The translations under genes and the position numbers were made by a program. Below, in pieces: positions 18,810 through 27,081 of a DNA stretch of 64,000 nt. Numbering within the stretch: the stretch's first letter is position 1; each line of letters starts with the position of its first letter. A model generated the notes under the pieces. The model saw only the letters and a list, made by a program, of their open reading frames with translations, had not been told where the DNA came from and searched no databases. The stretch is from Rugosimonospora africana (GTDB lineage: Bacteria; Actinomycetota; Actinomycetes; Mycobacteriales; Micromonosporaceae): contig NZ_BONZ01000027.1 in assembly GCF_016862975.1 (NCBI RefSeq), positions 62,001 through 126,000 of the forward strand, in the 5' to 3' direction.

Positions 18810-20669
18810 ATGTCCACTCTGGATGGTCTGGCCGGACCCGGGCAGCTTCGTGAGCTGCCCGAGTCCGATCTGCCCGGGCTGGCCGCCGAGATCCGGCAGC
18901 GGCTGATCGATTCGGTCAGCCGCACCGGCGGCCACCTCGGGCCCAACCTCGGCGTGGTCGAACTGACCATCGCGCTGCACCGGGTGTTCTGCTCGCCGCG
19001 GGACGCGATCGTCTGGGATACCGGACACCAGGCGTACGTGCACAAGATGCTCACCGGCCGGCACGACGGGCTGCCCGGGCTGCGCCAGCCGGGTGGGCTG
19101 TCCGGGTACCCGAGCCGGACGGAGAGCGCGCACGATCTCGTGGAGAATTCACACGCCTCCACGTCTCTGTCCTATGTGGATGGTCTGGCCAAGGCGTTCG
19201 CGCTCTCCGGCAGTGCCGACCGGGTGGCGGTGGCGGTCGTCGGCGACGGCTCGCTGACCGGCGGGATGTGCTGGGAGGCGCTGAACAACATCGCGTCCGC
19301 GCCGGACCGCCCGGTCATCATCGTGCTCAACGACAACGGCCGGTCCTACGCGCCCACGGTCGGCGCGGTCGGCTCGCACCTGGCGGCGCTGCGCGGCGGG
19401 CTGGACCGGTCGCTGTTCGAACAGCTGGGCCTGGCCTACCTCGGGCCGGTCGACGGCCACGACACCGCCGCCCTGGAAGCGGCGCTGCGCAAGGCGCGGG
19501 CGCTGGGTACCGCCGTGGTCGTGCACTGCGTGACCCGCAAGGGGTACGGGTACCCGGCGGCCGAGGCCGACGAGGCGGACCAGATGCACACCATCTCGCC
19601 GGCGAAGCCGGCCGGCGCACCGGTCCGTCCCACGTGGACAGACGTCCTCGGCGACGAACTGGTGGCCATCGGAGCGCGCCGCCCGGACGTCGTCGCGGTC
19701 ACCGCCGCCATGCTGATCCCGACCGGCCTGAAGCCGTTCGCCGACCGGTTCCCCGACCGGGTCTACGACGTCGGGATCGCCGAGCAGCACGCTGTGACGT
19801 CCGCCGCCGGGCTCGCCATGGGTGGCCGGCACCCGGTCGTGTGCGTGTACGCCACGTTCCTCAACCGCGCGTTCGACCAGGTGCTGATGGACGTGGCGCT
19901 GCACCGGCTGGGAGTCACCTTCGTCCTGGACCGCGCCGGCATCACCGGCAGCGACGGGCCGTCCCACAACGGCATGTGGGACCTATCGCTGCTCGGTATG
20001 GTGCCGGGCATGCGCATCGCCGCGCCACGCGACGGTCAGCGGCTGGGAGAGCTGCTGCGCGAGGCGGTCGACCACGCCGACGGGCCGACCGCGCTGCGGT
20101 TCCCCAAGGCCGAGGTGGCGATCGAGCTGCCCGCGACCGGGCGGTTGGGCAACGCCGACCTGCTGCGGTCCCACGCCGATCCGGACGTGCTCATCGTGGC
20201 CGTCGGGCCGATGGCCGGCGCGGCACTGGCCGCGGCCGACGAGCTGGCCGCGCACGGCGTGTTCGCCGCCGTCGCCGATCCCCGCTGGATCATGCCGGTG
20301 GATCCCGGCCTGGTCCGGGCGGCCGGCGGGTACCGGCTGGTCGTCACGGTGGAGGACAACGGCGAGCACGGCGGGTTCGGCGACGCGTTCGCCCGCGCGG
20401 CGCGCGGCGCCGGGATCGACGTGAAGCTGCGCACCCTCGCCCTGAACCAGCGGTTCCTCGCCCAGGGGGAGCGTAAGGCCATGCTCGCCGCGCAGGGGCT
20501 GGACGGGCCGGGCATCGCGCGGACGGTACTGGCGGGGCTGGACTCGCCAAAGACCACCCGGCCGCTTCGGGAAGCTCCCGCGCTGACGACTGGTCTGGGT
20601 CGTGGCGCGGCGTCGGACGCGCCGAGCCGGACCGGTCGTACGATCCCCCCGCTGACGGTGACCCCGTAG
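18810..20669 (+). CDS. dxs: 1-deoxy-D-xylulose-5-phosphate synthase
   Basis: Thiamine-diphosphate enzyme that starts the MEP isoprenoid pathway from pyruvate and glyceraldehyde 3-phosphate. 619 residues, near family length. Motifs: [25 protein letters not shown], the ThDP/Mg motif VGDGSLTGG...EALNN, and HNGMWDL. GTG 18798 would also be in frame but overlaps hpnH; ATG 18810, four bases after its stop, is preferred. Last gene of the hopanoid operon; with the fused IspH it supplies both ends of the MEP pathway locally. A further dxs for primary metabolism is probably present elsewhere (inference). Confidence 0.95.
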   Translation: MSTLDGLAGPGQLRELPESDLPGLAAEIRQRLIDSVSRTGGHLGPNLGVVELTIALHRVFCSPRDAIVWDTGHQAYVHKMLTGRHDGLPGLRQPGGLSGYPSRTESAHDLVENSHASTSLSYVDGLAKAFALSGSADRVAVAVVGDGSLTGGMCWEALNNIASAPDRPVIIVLNDNGRSYAPTVGAVGSHLAALRGGLDRSLFEQLGLAYLGPVDGHDTAALEAALRKARALGTAVVVHCVTRKGYGYPAAEADEADQMHTISPAKPAGAPVRPTWTDVLGDELVAIGARRPDVVAVTAAMLIPTGLKPFADRFPDRVYDVGIAEQHAVTSAAGLAMGGRHPVVCVYATFLNRAFDQVLMDVALHRLGVTFVLDRAGITGSDGPSHNGMWDLSLLGMVPGMRIAAPRDGQRLGELLREAVDHADGPTALRFPKAEVAIELPATGRLGNADLLRSHADPDVLIVAVGPMAGAALAAADELAAHGVFAAVADPRWIMPVDPGLVRAAGGYRLVVTVEDNGEHGGFGDAFARAARGAGIDVKLRTLALNQRFLAQGERKAMLAAQGLDGPGIARTVLAGLDSPKTTRPLREAPALTTGLGRGAASDAPSRTGRTIPPLTVTP

Positions 20670-20670
20670 C

Positions 20671-20726
20671 GGAGGCTCAACGCACCCTGTAACGGAGGCT
20701 CAACGCCACGCGGTGGCGGAGGCTCA
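20671..20726. repeat. three-copy repeat at the dxs/GNAT 3' ends (period 23-24)
   Basis: ggaggctca recurs at 20671, 20694 and 20718, with caacgc following the first two copies. The third copy contains the minus-strand stop (tca) of the GNAT gene, and the other two repeat that tail up to the dxs stop. Another stop-spanning duplication. Confidence 0.85.
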
Positions 20727-21386
20727 GCCGATGCCCATCGAGGTCCAGCCGCGATCGGGGAACCCGGCGGCGTCCGCCACCCGTGCGGAGGCGGCGTTGT
20801 CCGTGGCGTGCTGGTAGGTGGGCACCGCGCCCTCGTCGAGTACCCGGCGGGCGGCCTGTGCCACCAGCCGCCGGGCCAGCCCGCGGCCCCGGGCGGCGGG
20901 CTCGGTGCCGACCGCCAGCTCCTGTCCGTACTGGTTGTGCCGCTTGAGCCCGACGCCGGCGAGGTACGCGCCGGTGTCGGGGTCGGTGGCCACCAGCACC
21001 TGCCGGCCGAACACCCGCAGCCAGTCCGGGACGACCGGATCGGTGCTGTCCAGCCAGGTACCGGCGTCCTCCAACGCGGCCGGGCAGTTGCTCCACCGGA
21101 ACACCCCGGTGTAGACCCTCCGCTCCGGTTGCCCGACAGCGGCCGGCAGGCCGGCCAGCAGCGACTCGCCGCTGGTCGCCTCGGCGACCACCCGCCGCAC
21201 CTCGGCCAGCCGGTCGGGCGGTACCGACAGTACGGTGCCCTGCACGGCCCGGACGCCGATCAGCGGGTAGACGGCGCCATCCCATCCCGGCACCTGCCGG
21301 CGGGTCGACCCGACCACGGACAGGTCCGCGGTCGCCGGCCACTGCCCGAGCCAGTGCGCGAGATGCCGTCGGATACGGGGATCCAT
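20724..21386 (-). CDS. GNAT N-acetyltransferase
   Basis: Predicted acetyltransferase of 220 residues. The acetyl-CoA loop is seen in ARGRGLARRLVAQAAR and the following helix region in HATDNAASARVADAAGFPDRG near the C-terminus. The N-terminal ~90 residues look like a separate module of the kind found in actinomycete GNAT proteins. Substrate unknown. It converges with dxs and is not part of the hopanoid operon. Confidence 0.82.
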   Translation of the reverse strand: MDPRIRRHLAHWLGQWPATADLSVVGSTRRQVPGWDGAVYPLIGVRAVQGTVLSVPPDRLAEVRRVVAEATSGESLLAGLPAAVGQPERRVYTGVFRWSNCPAALEDAGTWLDSTDPVVPDWLRVFGRQVLVATDPDTGAYLAGVGLKRHNQYGQELAVGTEPAARGRGLARRLVAQAARRVLDEGAVPTYQHATDNAASARVADAAGFPDRGWTSMGIG

Positions 21387-21443
21387 AAGGTCATCATCTC
21401 TTCCGGGCGTGGCGCCGTCCGGCCCGCGTCACAATCGTGCGGC

Positions 21444-21908
21444 TCACAGCCGCGTGTCGTCGCCCGGCGTGGCCTCGATGGCTCGCCTCACCGCGCGGGC
21501 GACCTGGCCGAACTCTCGCTCGTCGCGAGTGGCGAACAGGGACACCTGCCCGCCCCGGTAGCGGGCCAGCAGCTCGTACTGGGCCGGCCAGCGCCGTACG
21601 CAGACGAGCCCGACCAGGCACGGGATGAGCAGCGCGGGTACGGCGAGCAGCCAGGCCACCGGTGAGTGCACCACGCCGAGCAGCAGCGCCACGAGCGGCG
21701 TCTCGGCGACCGCGATGACCATCCCGACCACGGCACCGGGATGCGTCGAGCCCCTCGCCTGCATCAGGTCGGCCAGCTGGGCCACCTGGTACCGGTACTG
21801 CCCGACGGCCACCTGCTGGTCCGTGACGAGGACCCCGGAGCGGCGGAAGTAGACGACCTGGGGGCGGGGCGTGCCGGAGCGGGCGGGTGGGATGCGGTCG
21901 GCACTCAT
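21444..21908 (-). CDS. DUF6232-like membrane protein
   Basis: 154 residues. The N-terminal half resembles DUF6232 proteins (VYFRRSGVLVTDQQVAVGQYRYQVAQL), followed by two close hydrophobic helices (VVGMVIAVAETPLVALLLG and VAWLLAVPALLIPCLVGLV) and a short polar tail. ATG 21908 is chosen because ggaggg stands just upstream on the minus strand; the longer frame to 22037 is Arg/Pro-rich and looks non-coding. Function unknown; probably a small membrane-anchored protein. Confidence 0.72.
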   Translation of the reverse strand: MSADRIPPARSGTPRPQVVYFRRSGVLVTDQQVAVGQYRYQVAQLADLMQARGSTHPGAVVGMVIAVAETPLVALLLGVVHSPVAWLLAVPALLIPCLVGLVCVRRWPAQYELLARYRGGQVSLFATRDEREFGQVARAVRRAIEATPGDDTRL

Positions 21909-22051
21909 GGCACCCTCCTGTGTGGCGTTGGTCCGGGGGTGACCCGGGCGCGAACTCGGCGCTGGCGGCGCGGGTAGGCCGCTGCGGCGCCGGTGACGGG
22001 GATCGGCGGCGCGGGATGCGATAGAGCTCATGCCCAACGTCCTCTCGCCGG

Positions 22052-22076
22052 GGCCCGCGGTGGCGGGCCTTCCTTT
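22052..22076 (+). terminator. hairpin with short T-rich tail
   Basis: ggcccgc (22052-22058) pairs perfectly with gcgggcc (22063-22069) over a 4-base loop and is followed by ttccttt. It lies in the 392-base gap between the divergent DUF6232 and Scr1 genes, with no rightward gene immediately before it. The rest of the gap shows no supported gene; AT content rises from about 22195 onward, where the promoter of the next gene is expected. Confidence 0.5.
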
Positions 22077-22300
22077 GTCGGAGGTGTCGGCGAACGCACG
22101 GTCCCGGTGGGACGCCGCCGACGGGTGGTGCGAGCTTCGGCGGGGGCGGGGGGAACGCTGTGGGCGACCCTGCCGAGCTGAGATGCATCGACGCCGTTGT
22201 CGCCTTAACGTCCATTAACCCGCTTGCGACTGCCAGATGCAAGTGCAGATTCGAGAGTGCTTATTGCGCCATCAGGAAAGAATTGCGTACCGTAGTGCAC

Positions 22301-23194
22301 GTGGCCGCGAAGCCGAGCCCGACCATGCTTCGCCGGCAGCTCGGCGCGGAGCTGCGGCGCATCCGCGACCGCGCGCAGCGCACCGTGGCCAGCGTCGCCG
22401 ACCAGGTCGGCTGGTCGGAGTCGAAGCTCAGCCGCATCGAGACGGCCAACACCGGTGTCCGCAACGCCGACCTGGACCGCCTGCTCACCGCATACGGCGT
22501 CGACGACGCCGAACGGACCCGGCTGCGCGCGCTGGCCGCCCAGTCGCGCCAGCGGGCCTGGTGGGAGGCGTACGGCGACGCCCTCCCCGACGCGTACGAG
22601 ACGTTCATCGGGTTCGAGGCGGAAGCGACCTCCATCCGCACGTACGAGGCTCAGGTCGTGCCGGGCCTGCTGCAGACGGCGGAGTACGCGAGCGCCGTCA
22701 TGCACGCGTTCGTCCCGTCCGACCGGTCCGAAGTCATCGAACAGCGGGTCGCCGTCCGGATGGCCCGGCAGGCGGTGCTGACCCGCCAGCCCCCACCGCA
22801 GCTGTGGGCGATCCTCGACGAGGATGTCCTGCGCCGGCCGGTCGGCGGCCCCGATGTGCTGCGCCGCCAGTTGCTGCGCCTCATCCAGGCCAGCGAGCAG
22901 TCGATGGTGACCATCCAGATCTTGCCGTTCAGCGTCGGGGCTCATCCCGGCCTGGCAGGATCGTTCATGGTGCTGGAATTCGCCGGTTCCGGAGCCGGTT
23001 CCGGAGCGGGCACCAGCGCCGGCGTCTCCGACCAGCCGCTCGTCTACAGCGAGGGCCTGACCGGAGGGGTGTTCCGGAGCAAACCGGATGATCTTCGAAG
23101 CTATCTGGACAGCTTCGAGGCGCTTCGCGCCGCGGCGATGACGCCGGTGGAATCCATGGAAGCCATCGCGGCAGCGGCGCGCGGTGAGAGCTGA
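22301..23194 (+). CDS. Scr1-type XRE regulator (HTH-DUF5753)
   Basis: 297-residue regulator. An N-terminal Xre-type helix-turn-helix (VASVADQVGWSESKLSRIE) is followed by the DUF5753/Scr1 domain (YEAQVVPGLLQTAEYA, later VTIQILPFSVGAHPGL). GTG 22301 gives the usual AAKPSPT...RRQLGAELRRIRD beginning; an extended frame to 22160 lacks family resemblance. It is followed by a DUF397 gene, the standard actinomycete pair in which the HTH protein and small partner regulate development or secondary metabolism. A Gly/Ser/Ala-rich insertion (GSGAGSGAGTSAG) interrupts the DUF5753 region. Confidence 0.88.
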   Translation: MAAKPSPTMLRRQLGAELRRIRDRAQRTVASVADQVGWSESKLSRIETANTGVRNADLDRLLTAYGVDDAERTRLRALAAQSRQRAWWEAYGDALPDAYETFIGFEAEATSIRTYEAQVVPGLLQTAEYASAVMHAFVPSDRSEVIEQRVAVRMARQAVLTRQPPPQLWAILDEDVLRRPVGGPDVLRRQLLRLIQASEQSMVTIQILPFSVGAHPGLAGSFMVLEFAGSGAGSGAGTSAGVSDQPLVYSEGLTGGVFRSKPDDLRSYLDSFEALRAAAMTPVESMEAIAAAARGES

Positions 23195-23229
23195 TCAATC
23201 AATCAACCAACAGGAAGGAAGTGGCAGGG

Positions 23230-23445
23230 ATGTTCCCTGCGTTGGAACGGGGCGGCCTGGCCTGGCGCAAGAGCAGCCGCAGCGCCGGCAACGGCGCGTG
23301 CGTCGAGGTCGCCGAGGTAACCGACGGGATCGCGGTACGCGATTCCAAGGACCCGGACGGTCCGATTCTGCGGTTCGGCGAGCAGTCCTGGCGCGCGTTC
23401 ATCGGCGCCGTACAGGCGGGCAGCTTCGACCACCCGCGCGGTTAA
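23230..23445 (+). CDS. DUF397 small protein
   Basis: 71 residues (74 if GTG 23221 is used). Typical DUF397 pattern: WRKSSRSAGNGACVEVAEV, then VRDSKDPDGPILRF and a C-terminal WRAFIGAVQAGSFD. aggaagg lies about 11 bases before ATG 23230 but only 3 before GTG 23221, so the ATG is preferred. It is co-transcribed with the upstream Scr1-type regulator, 35 bases away, and ends before a strong hairpin. These small proteins are thought to antagonise or modulate their HTH partner. Confidence 0.85.
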   Translation: MFPALERGGLAWRKSSRSAGNGACVEVAEVTDGIAVRDSKDPDGPILRFGEQSWRAFIGAVQAGSFDHPRG

Positions 23446-23450
23446 CCGCT

Positions 23451-23482
23451 GGTCCGGGCCTTCCGACGCCAGGGCCCGGACC
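23451..23482 (+). terminator. strong hairpin after the Scr1/DUF397 pair
   Basis: ggtccgggcc (23451-23460) and ggcccggacc (23473-23482) form a perfect 10-bp stem with a 12-base loop, six bases after the DUF397 stop codon. Confidence 0.8.
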
Positions 23483-23494
23483 GTCACAGCAGCA

Positions 23495-23529
23495 CGGCCG
23501 GCAGGGCTCGACGCCCCCGGCCGGTTTTT
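23495..23529 (+). terminator. second hairpin with T-run
   Basis: cggccgg (23495-23501) pairs with ccggccg (23517-23523) and is followed by gttttt, the classical intrinsic-terminator layout. With the preceding hairpin it forms a double terminator. Confidence 0.75.
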
Positions 23530-23617
23530 GCGCCCCGAACCCGTAACCGACTGGTCTAGCTCGGCGCGTCTGGCGCCGCGCCACGACCCAGACCAGTCAC
23601 CGGCAGCCTGAGCCGCC

Positions 23618-23719
23618 GAGCGGACGATCCCGCCCGGCCGACGACCCCACCCAGCGGATGATCCCACCCAGCCCGATGATCCCGGACAGCGGATGATCCT
23701 GGACAGCGACGATCCGGCC
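23618..23719 (+). repeat. six degenerate 17-bp direct repeats
   Basis: Six head-to-tail units of exactly 17 bases, for example cagcggatgatcccacc and acagcggatgatcctgg, share the core GAtGATCC or GAcGATCC. They end 62 bases before the start of the large BTAD regulator. A 17-base period cannot be a protein repeat. BTAD regulators bind direct repeats, so an autoregulatory site is possible; a slippage-born repeat is equally possible. Confidence 0.8.
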
Positions 23720-23781
23720 GGAGATCCCGGCCTCCGGATCGCCGCTCCGGTCGGCCATGATGGTGGCGGGGAGGGAAGAAC

Positions 23782-26700
23782 GTGCAACTGTCGATCCTCG
23801 GGCGCCTGGAGGTCCGCCGCGCCGACGGGACCCCGGTACCCGTCAACGGCCAGCGGCTGCGCACCCTGCTGGCGGCGTTGGCCGCGCAGCCCGGCCGGGT
23901 GGTGACCACCGAGCGGCTGATCGACGCGTTGTGGGGCCAGGCCGCTCCGGCCAACGCGGCCAACGCCCTCCAGGCCCTGGTGTACCGGTTGCGCGGGGCG
24001 GTCGGCCGGGACGCGATCGAAGCCGACCCGGCGGGATACCGGCTCGCGATCGAACCCGACGCGATCGACGCGCGGCGCTTCGCCCGGCTCCTCGCCGAGG
24101 CGCGGGGCGCCGCGCCCGCGGTGGCGCGGGTGCTGCTCAAGGAGGCGCTGGGACTGTGGCGCGGACCGGCCCTGGTGGACCTGGACGACCCGGCGACCTC
24201 GGCCCGCCTCGACGAGTCCCGGCTGCTGGCGGTGGAGGAGTACGCGGCGGCGTGCCTGGCCGACAGCGACCCGGCCGAGGCGCTGGCCGCCACCGCGCGA
24301 GAGGCCGACGCGTACCCGTTGCGCGAAGGGCTTCAGGCCCGGCACATCGCCGCGCTGCACGCGCTCGGCCGGCAGGCCGACGCGCTGCGCTGGTACGACA
24401 AGACGCGCCGGGCGCTCGCCGAGGAGTTGGGCGTCGACCCGTCCGCCGAGCTGGCCCTGCTGCACCTGCAACTGCTGCGCGGCCGGCCGGAGCGGGTCGG
24501 CAACCTTCCGGCACAGCTGACCAGCTTCGTCGGCCGGGACGTGGACATGGCCGCGGTGACCGGTCTGGTCGGCGCCCACCGCCTGGTCACGCTGATCGGG
24601 CCGGGCGGGGCCGGCAAGACCCGGCTGGCCATCGAGACGGCCGCCCGCCGGCCCGGCCCGGCCGCCCGGCCGCCCGAGGAGGCCCGGCGGGTCGACGAGC
24701 CCCGGCGGGTTGATGAGGCCCGGCCGGTTGATGAGGCCCGGCCGGTTGGCGAGGCGTGGCCGGTTGGTGAGGTGTGGCCGGTCGACGAGGCGTGGCTGGT
24801 CGAGCTGGCCTCGGTCGGCGACCCGGACGAGGTCGTGCACACCGCGCAGGCCGTCCTCGGCGTGCGGGACCTGGTGCTGTCCGGCCGGGCGATGGGGCTG
24901 GCCGGCCCGACCACCCGGCTGGTGGAGGCGCTGGCCGACCGGCGGCTGCTGCTGATCCTCGACAACTGCGAGCACGTGGTCGCCGCCGCGGCCGACCTCG
25001 TCGCCGCGATCGTGGCCGGGTGCCCGGGGGTACGGGTGCTGGCGACCAGCCGCGAACCGCTGGGGGTACCGGGGGAGACGCTGTACCCGGTACCGCCGCT
25101 GGCGCTGCCGGCGGAGCGCGACGGGCCGGACGACGCCAGGCGCACGGCCGCGGTACAGCTGTTCACCGATCGGGCGACGGCCGCGGCACCCGGGTTCCGC
25201 CTGGCCGACGAGGACGTCCACGCGGTGGGGCAGATCTGCCGCCGGCTGGACGGCATCCCGCTGGCCATCGAGCTTGCCGCGGCCCGGCTGCGGCTGATGC
25301 AGCCGCGGCAGATCGCCGACCGGATCGACGACCGGTTCCGGCTGCTGACCGCCGGACCGCGCACCGTCCTGCCCCGGCACCAGACGCTGCGCGCGGTCGT
25401 GGACTGGAGCTGGGAGCTGCTCGACGAGCCGGAGCGCATCCTCGCGGCCCGGCTGTCGGTGTTCGCCGGCAGCGCGGCACTGGAGTCGATCGAGGCGGTG
25501 TGCCGGGCGGACACGCTCGACGCGATCACCGCGCTGGTGGACAAGTCGCTGGTCGAGGTGGCCGGCGGCCGGTACCGGATGCTGGAGACGATCCGGGCCT
25601 ACGCCGCGGCGCAGCTCGCCGAACGCGGTGAGGTCGAGGCGCTGCGCCACGCCCATGCCGCCCACTTTCTGAGCCTGGCGCAGGAGGCCGAGCCTCGGCT
25701 GCGGACGGCCGACCAGCTGACCTGGATCGTCCGGCTGCGTGCGGAGCACGACAACGTGGCCGCCGCCCTGCGGTGGCTGGTCGACACCGGCGACGCCGCC
25801 GGCGCGTTGCGGATGTGCGCGGCACTGTGCGGGTACTGGCTGCCGTCCGGCATGCGTACCGAGGGGGTCGGCTGGGCGGCCCAGGCCATCGCGCTGGTAC
25901 CGGACGGGCCGCCGCCCGGGCTGCGCCGGGAGTACACGATCTGCTGGCTGGTCGCCCGCGTCGGCGAACTGGGCGCGGCGGCGCAGCCGGACGCGGTGCT
26001 GTCGTTCTCCAGCACCGTCGCCGACATGCTCGGCGAGGCCGCCGCGGAGGGGCCGCTGAACCCGCTGCTGCGGCTCGCGCGGTTCATCGCCACGCTGCTG
26101 GCCGGCCGGACCCGCGAGGCGATCGTCCTGCTCGCCGGTGACCTGCGCGACGACGATCCCTGGCTGCGCAGCGCGGCGCTGATGACGAGGGGGGTCCTGC
26201 GGCTGGGTACCGGCCGGATCCGGCCGGCGACCGCTGACCTGGAACGGGCGGTCGAGGGCTTCCGCGCGATCGGCGAACACGGCGGCCTCGCGCAGTCGCT
26301 GCTCATGCTGGCCGATGTCGCCAGCCACAGCGGCGATTCGACCCGCGCGCTGGCTCTCATCGAGGAGGCCAGCGTGCTGTTGAACCCGGCGCTGCACGGC
26401 GAGGACGGCCACCTGATGTTCGCCCGGCTGGCCGGCGTACGGGCGCAGAGCGGCGACCTGGAGGGTGCCCGTTCCGACCTGGTGCGCGCCCGCTCCCTGC
26501 TGCCCGCCGACTCGACGGCGGCCAGCGAGTCCCACCTGCTGATGGTCGAGGCGGACCTGGCCCGCCGGGCGGGTGACCTGGACACGGCGACCGCGATGTA
26601 CGAGTCGATGCGCGCCGACCTGGCCCGGCAACCGAACCAGTCCGGCCGCCAGCAGCGAGCAATGGTCACCTGCATGCTGGCCCGGCTGACGGACGAGGGC

Positions 26701-27081
26701 GGCGACCGTGGCCGGGCGGGCGACCTGCTGCGGGAGGCGCTGGCCATCCTCGGGGACAACCCCGACCAGGGGATCTTCCTGCACATCGCCGAGGGCTTCG
26801 CGGCGATCGAGCGGGATCCGGTACGGGTGGCCACGGTCGCCGGCGCGGTGCAGGCGATGCGCGGCGGCTGGGCCCCGGCGAGACCGGGGGAGGGGATCGA
26901 CCAGGTGCTGGAGCGCGCCCGTACCGAGCTGGGGGACGACGGGTACGCGGCGGCCTTCGCGGCCGGGCGGCAGCTGGACCGGGCCGCGCTCACCGGATAC
27001 CTGGACCGCCCGCCAGCTGACGACCCGGGCCGGTCCGCCGCCGACAATCGAAGCCGCCCGCCGGCCGACAATCTAGGCTGA
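23782..27081 (+). CDS. BTAD / NB-ARC transcriptional regulator (AfsR-like)
   Basis: Large regulator of 1099 residues. Order: OmpR-type winged helix (1-90, start MQLSILGRLEVRRADG, with RLIDALWG), bacterial transcriptional activation domain (~95-245, YPLREGLQARHIAALHALGRQ), NB-ARC ATPase with Walker A GPGGAGKT at 273-280, LILDNCEHV and GIPLAIELAAARLR, then a winged helix and TPR-like repeats to the end. Such proteins switch on secondary metabolism or nutrient genes. GTG 23782 follows gggaggg. Seven hexapeptide repeats are inserted between Walker A and the next strand (separate entry). It ends 9 bases inside the converging cupin gene. No biosynthetic cluster lies beside it, so its target is unknown. 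Confidence 0.9.
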   Translation: MQLSILGRLEVRRADGTPVPVNGQRLRTLLAALAAQPGRVVTTERLIDALWGQAAPANAANALQALVYRLRGAVGRDAIEADPAGYRLAIEPDAIDARRFARLLAEARGAAPAVARVLLKEALGLWRGPALVDLDDPATSARLDESRLLAVEEYAAACLADSDPAEALAATAREADAYPLREGLQARHIAALHALGRQADALRWYDKTRRALAEELGVDPSAELALLHLQLLRGRPERVGNLPAQLTSFVGRDVDMAAVTGLVGAHRLVTLIGPGGAGKTRLAIETAARRPGPAARPPEEARRVDEPRRVDEARPVDEARPVGEAWPVGEVWPVDEAWLVELASVGDPDEVVHTAQAVLGVRDLVLSGRAMGLAGPTTRLVEALADRRLLLILDNCEHVVAAAADLVAAIVAGCPGVRVLATSREPLGVPGETLYPVPPLALPAERDGPDDARRTAAVQLFTDRATAAAPGFRLADEDVHAVGQICRRLDGIPLAIELAAARLRLMQPRQIADRIDDRFRLLTAGPRTVLPRHQTLRAVVDWSWELLDEPERILAARLSVFAGSAALESIEAVCRADTLDAITALVDKSLVEVAGGRYRMLETIRAYAAAQLAERGEVEALRHAHAAHFLSLAQEAEPRLRTADQLTWIVRLRAEHDNVAAALRWLVDTGDAAGALRMCAALCGYWLPSGMRTEGVGWAAQAIALVPDGPPPGLRREYTICWLVARVGELGAAAQPDAVLSFSSTVADMLGEAAAEGPLNPLLRLARFIATLLAGRTREAIVLLAGDLRDDDPWLRSAALMTRGVLRLGTGRIRPATADLERAVEGFRAIGEHGGLAQSLLMLADVASHSGDSTRALALIEEASVLLNPALHGEDGHLMFARLAGVRAQSGDLEGARSDLVRARSLLPADSTAASESHLLMVEADLARRAGDLDTATAMYESMRADLARQPNQSGRQQRAMVTCMLARLTDEGGDRGRAGDLLREALAILGDNPDQGIFLHIAEGFAAIERDPVRVATVAGAVQAMRGGWAPARPGEGIDQVLERARTELGDDGYAAAFAAGRQLDRAALTGYLDRPPADDPGRSAADNRSRPPADNLG
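24679..24804 (+). repeat. seven 18-bp in-frame repeats inside the BTAD gene
   Basis: Units encode EARRVD, EPRRVD, EARPVD, EARPVG, EAWPVG, EVWPVD, EAWLVE. The last unit contains the conserved strand WLVEL of this ATPase family, so the array looks like a backward expansion of native sequence. It lengthens the loop between Walker A and that strand. Confidence 0.9.

Noticed and set aside
23203-26784. 1193-codon open frame on the minus strand opposite the BTAD regulator
   Set aside because: It is a GC-bias shadow: the plus strand shows clear domains in order, while this frame is rich in Arg, Gln, Gly and Pro and has no motif.
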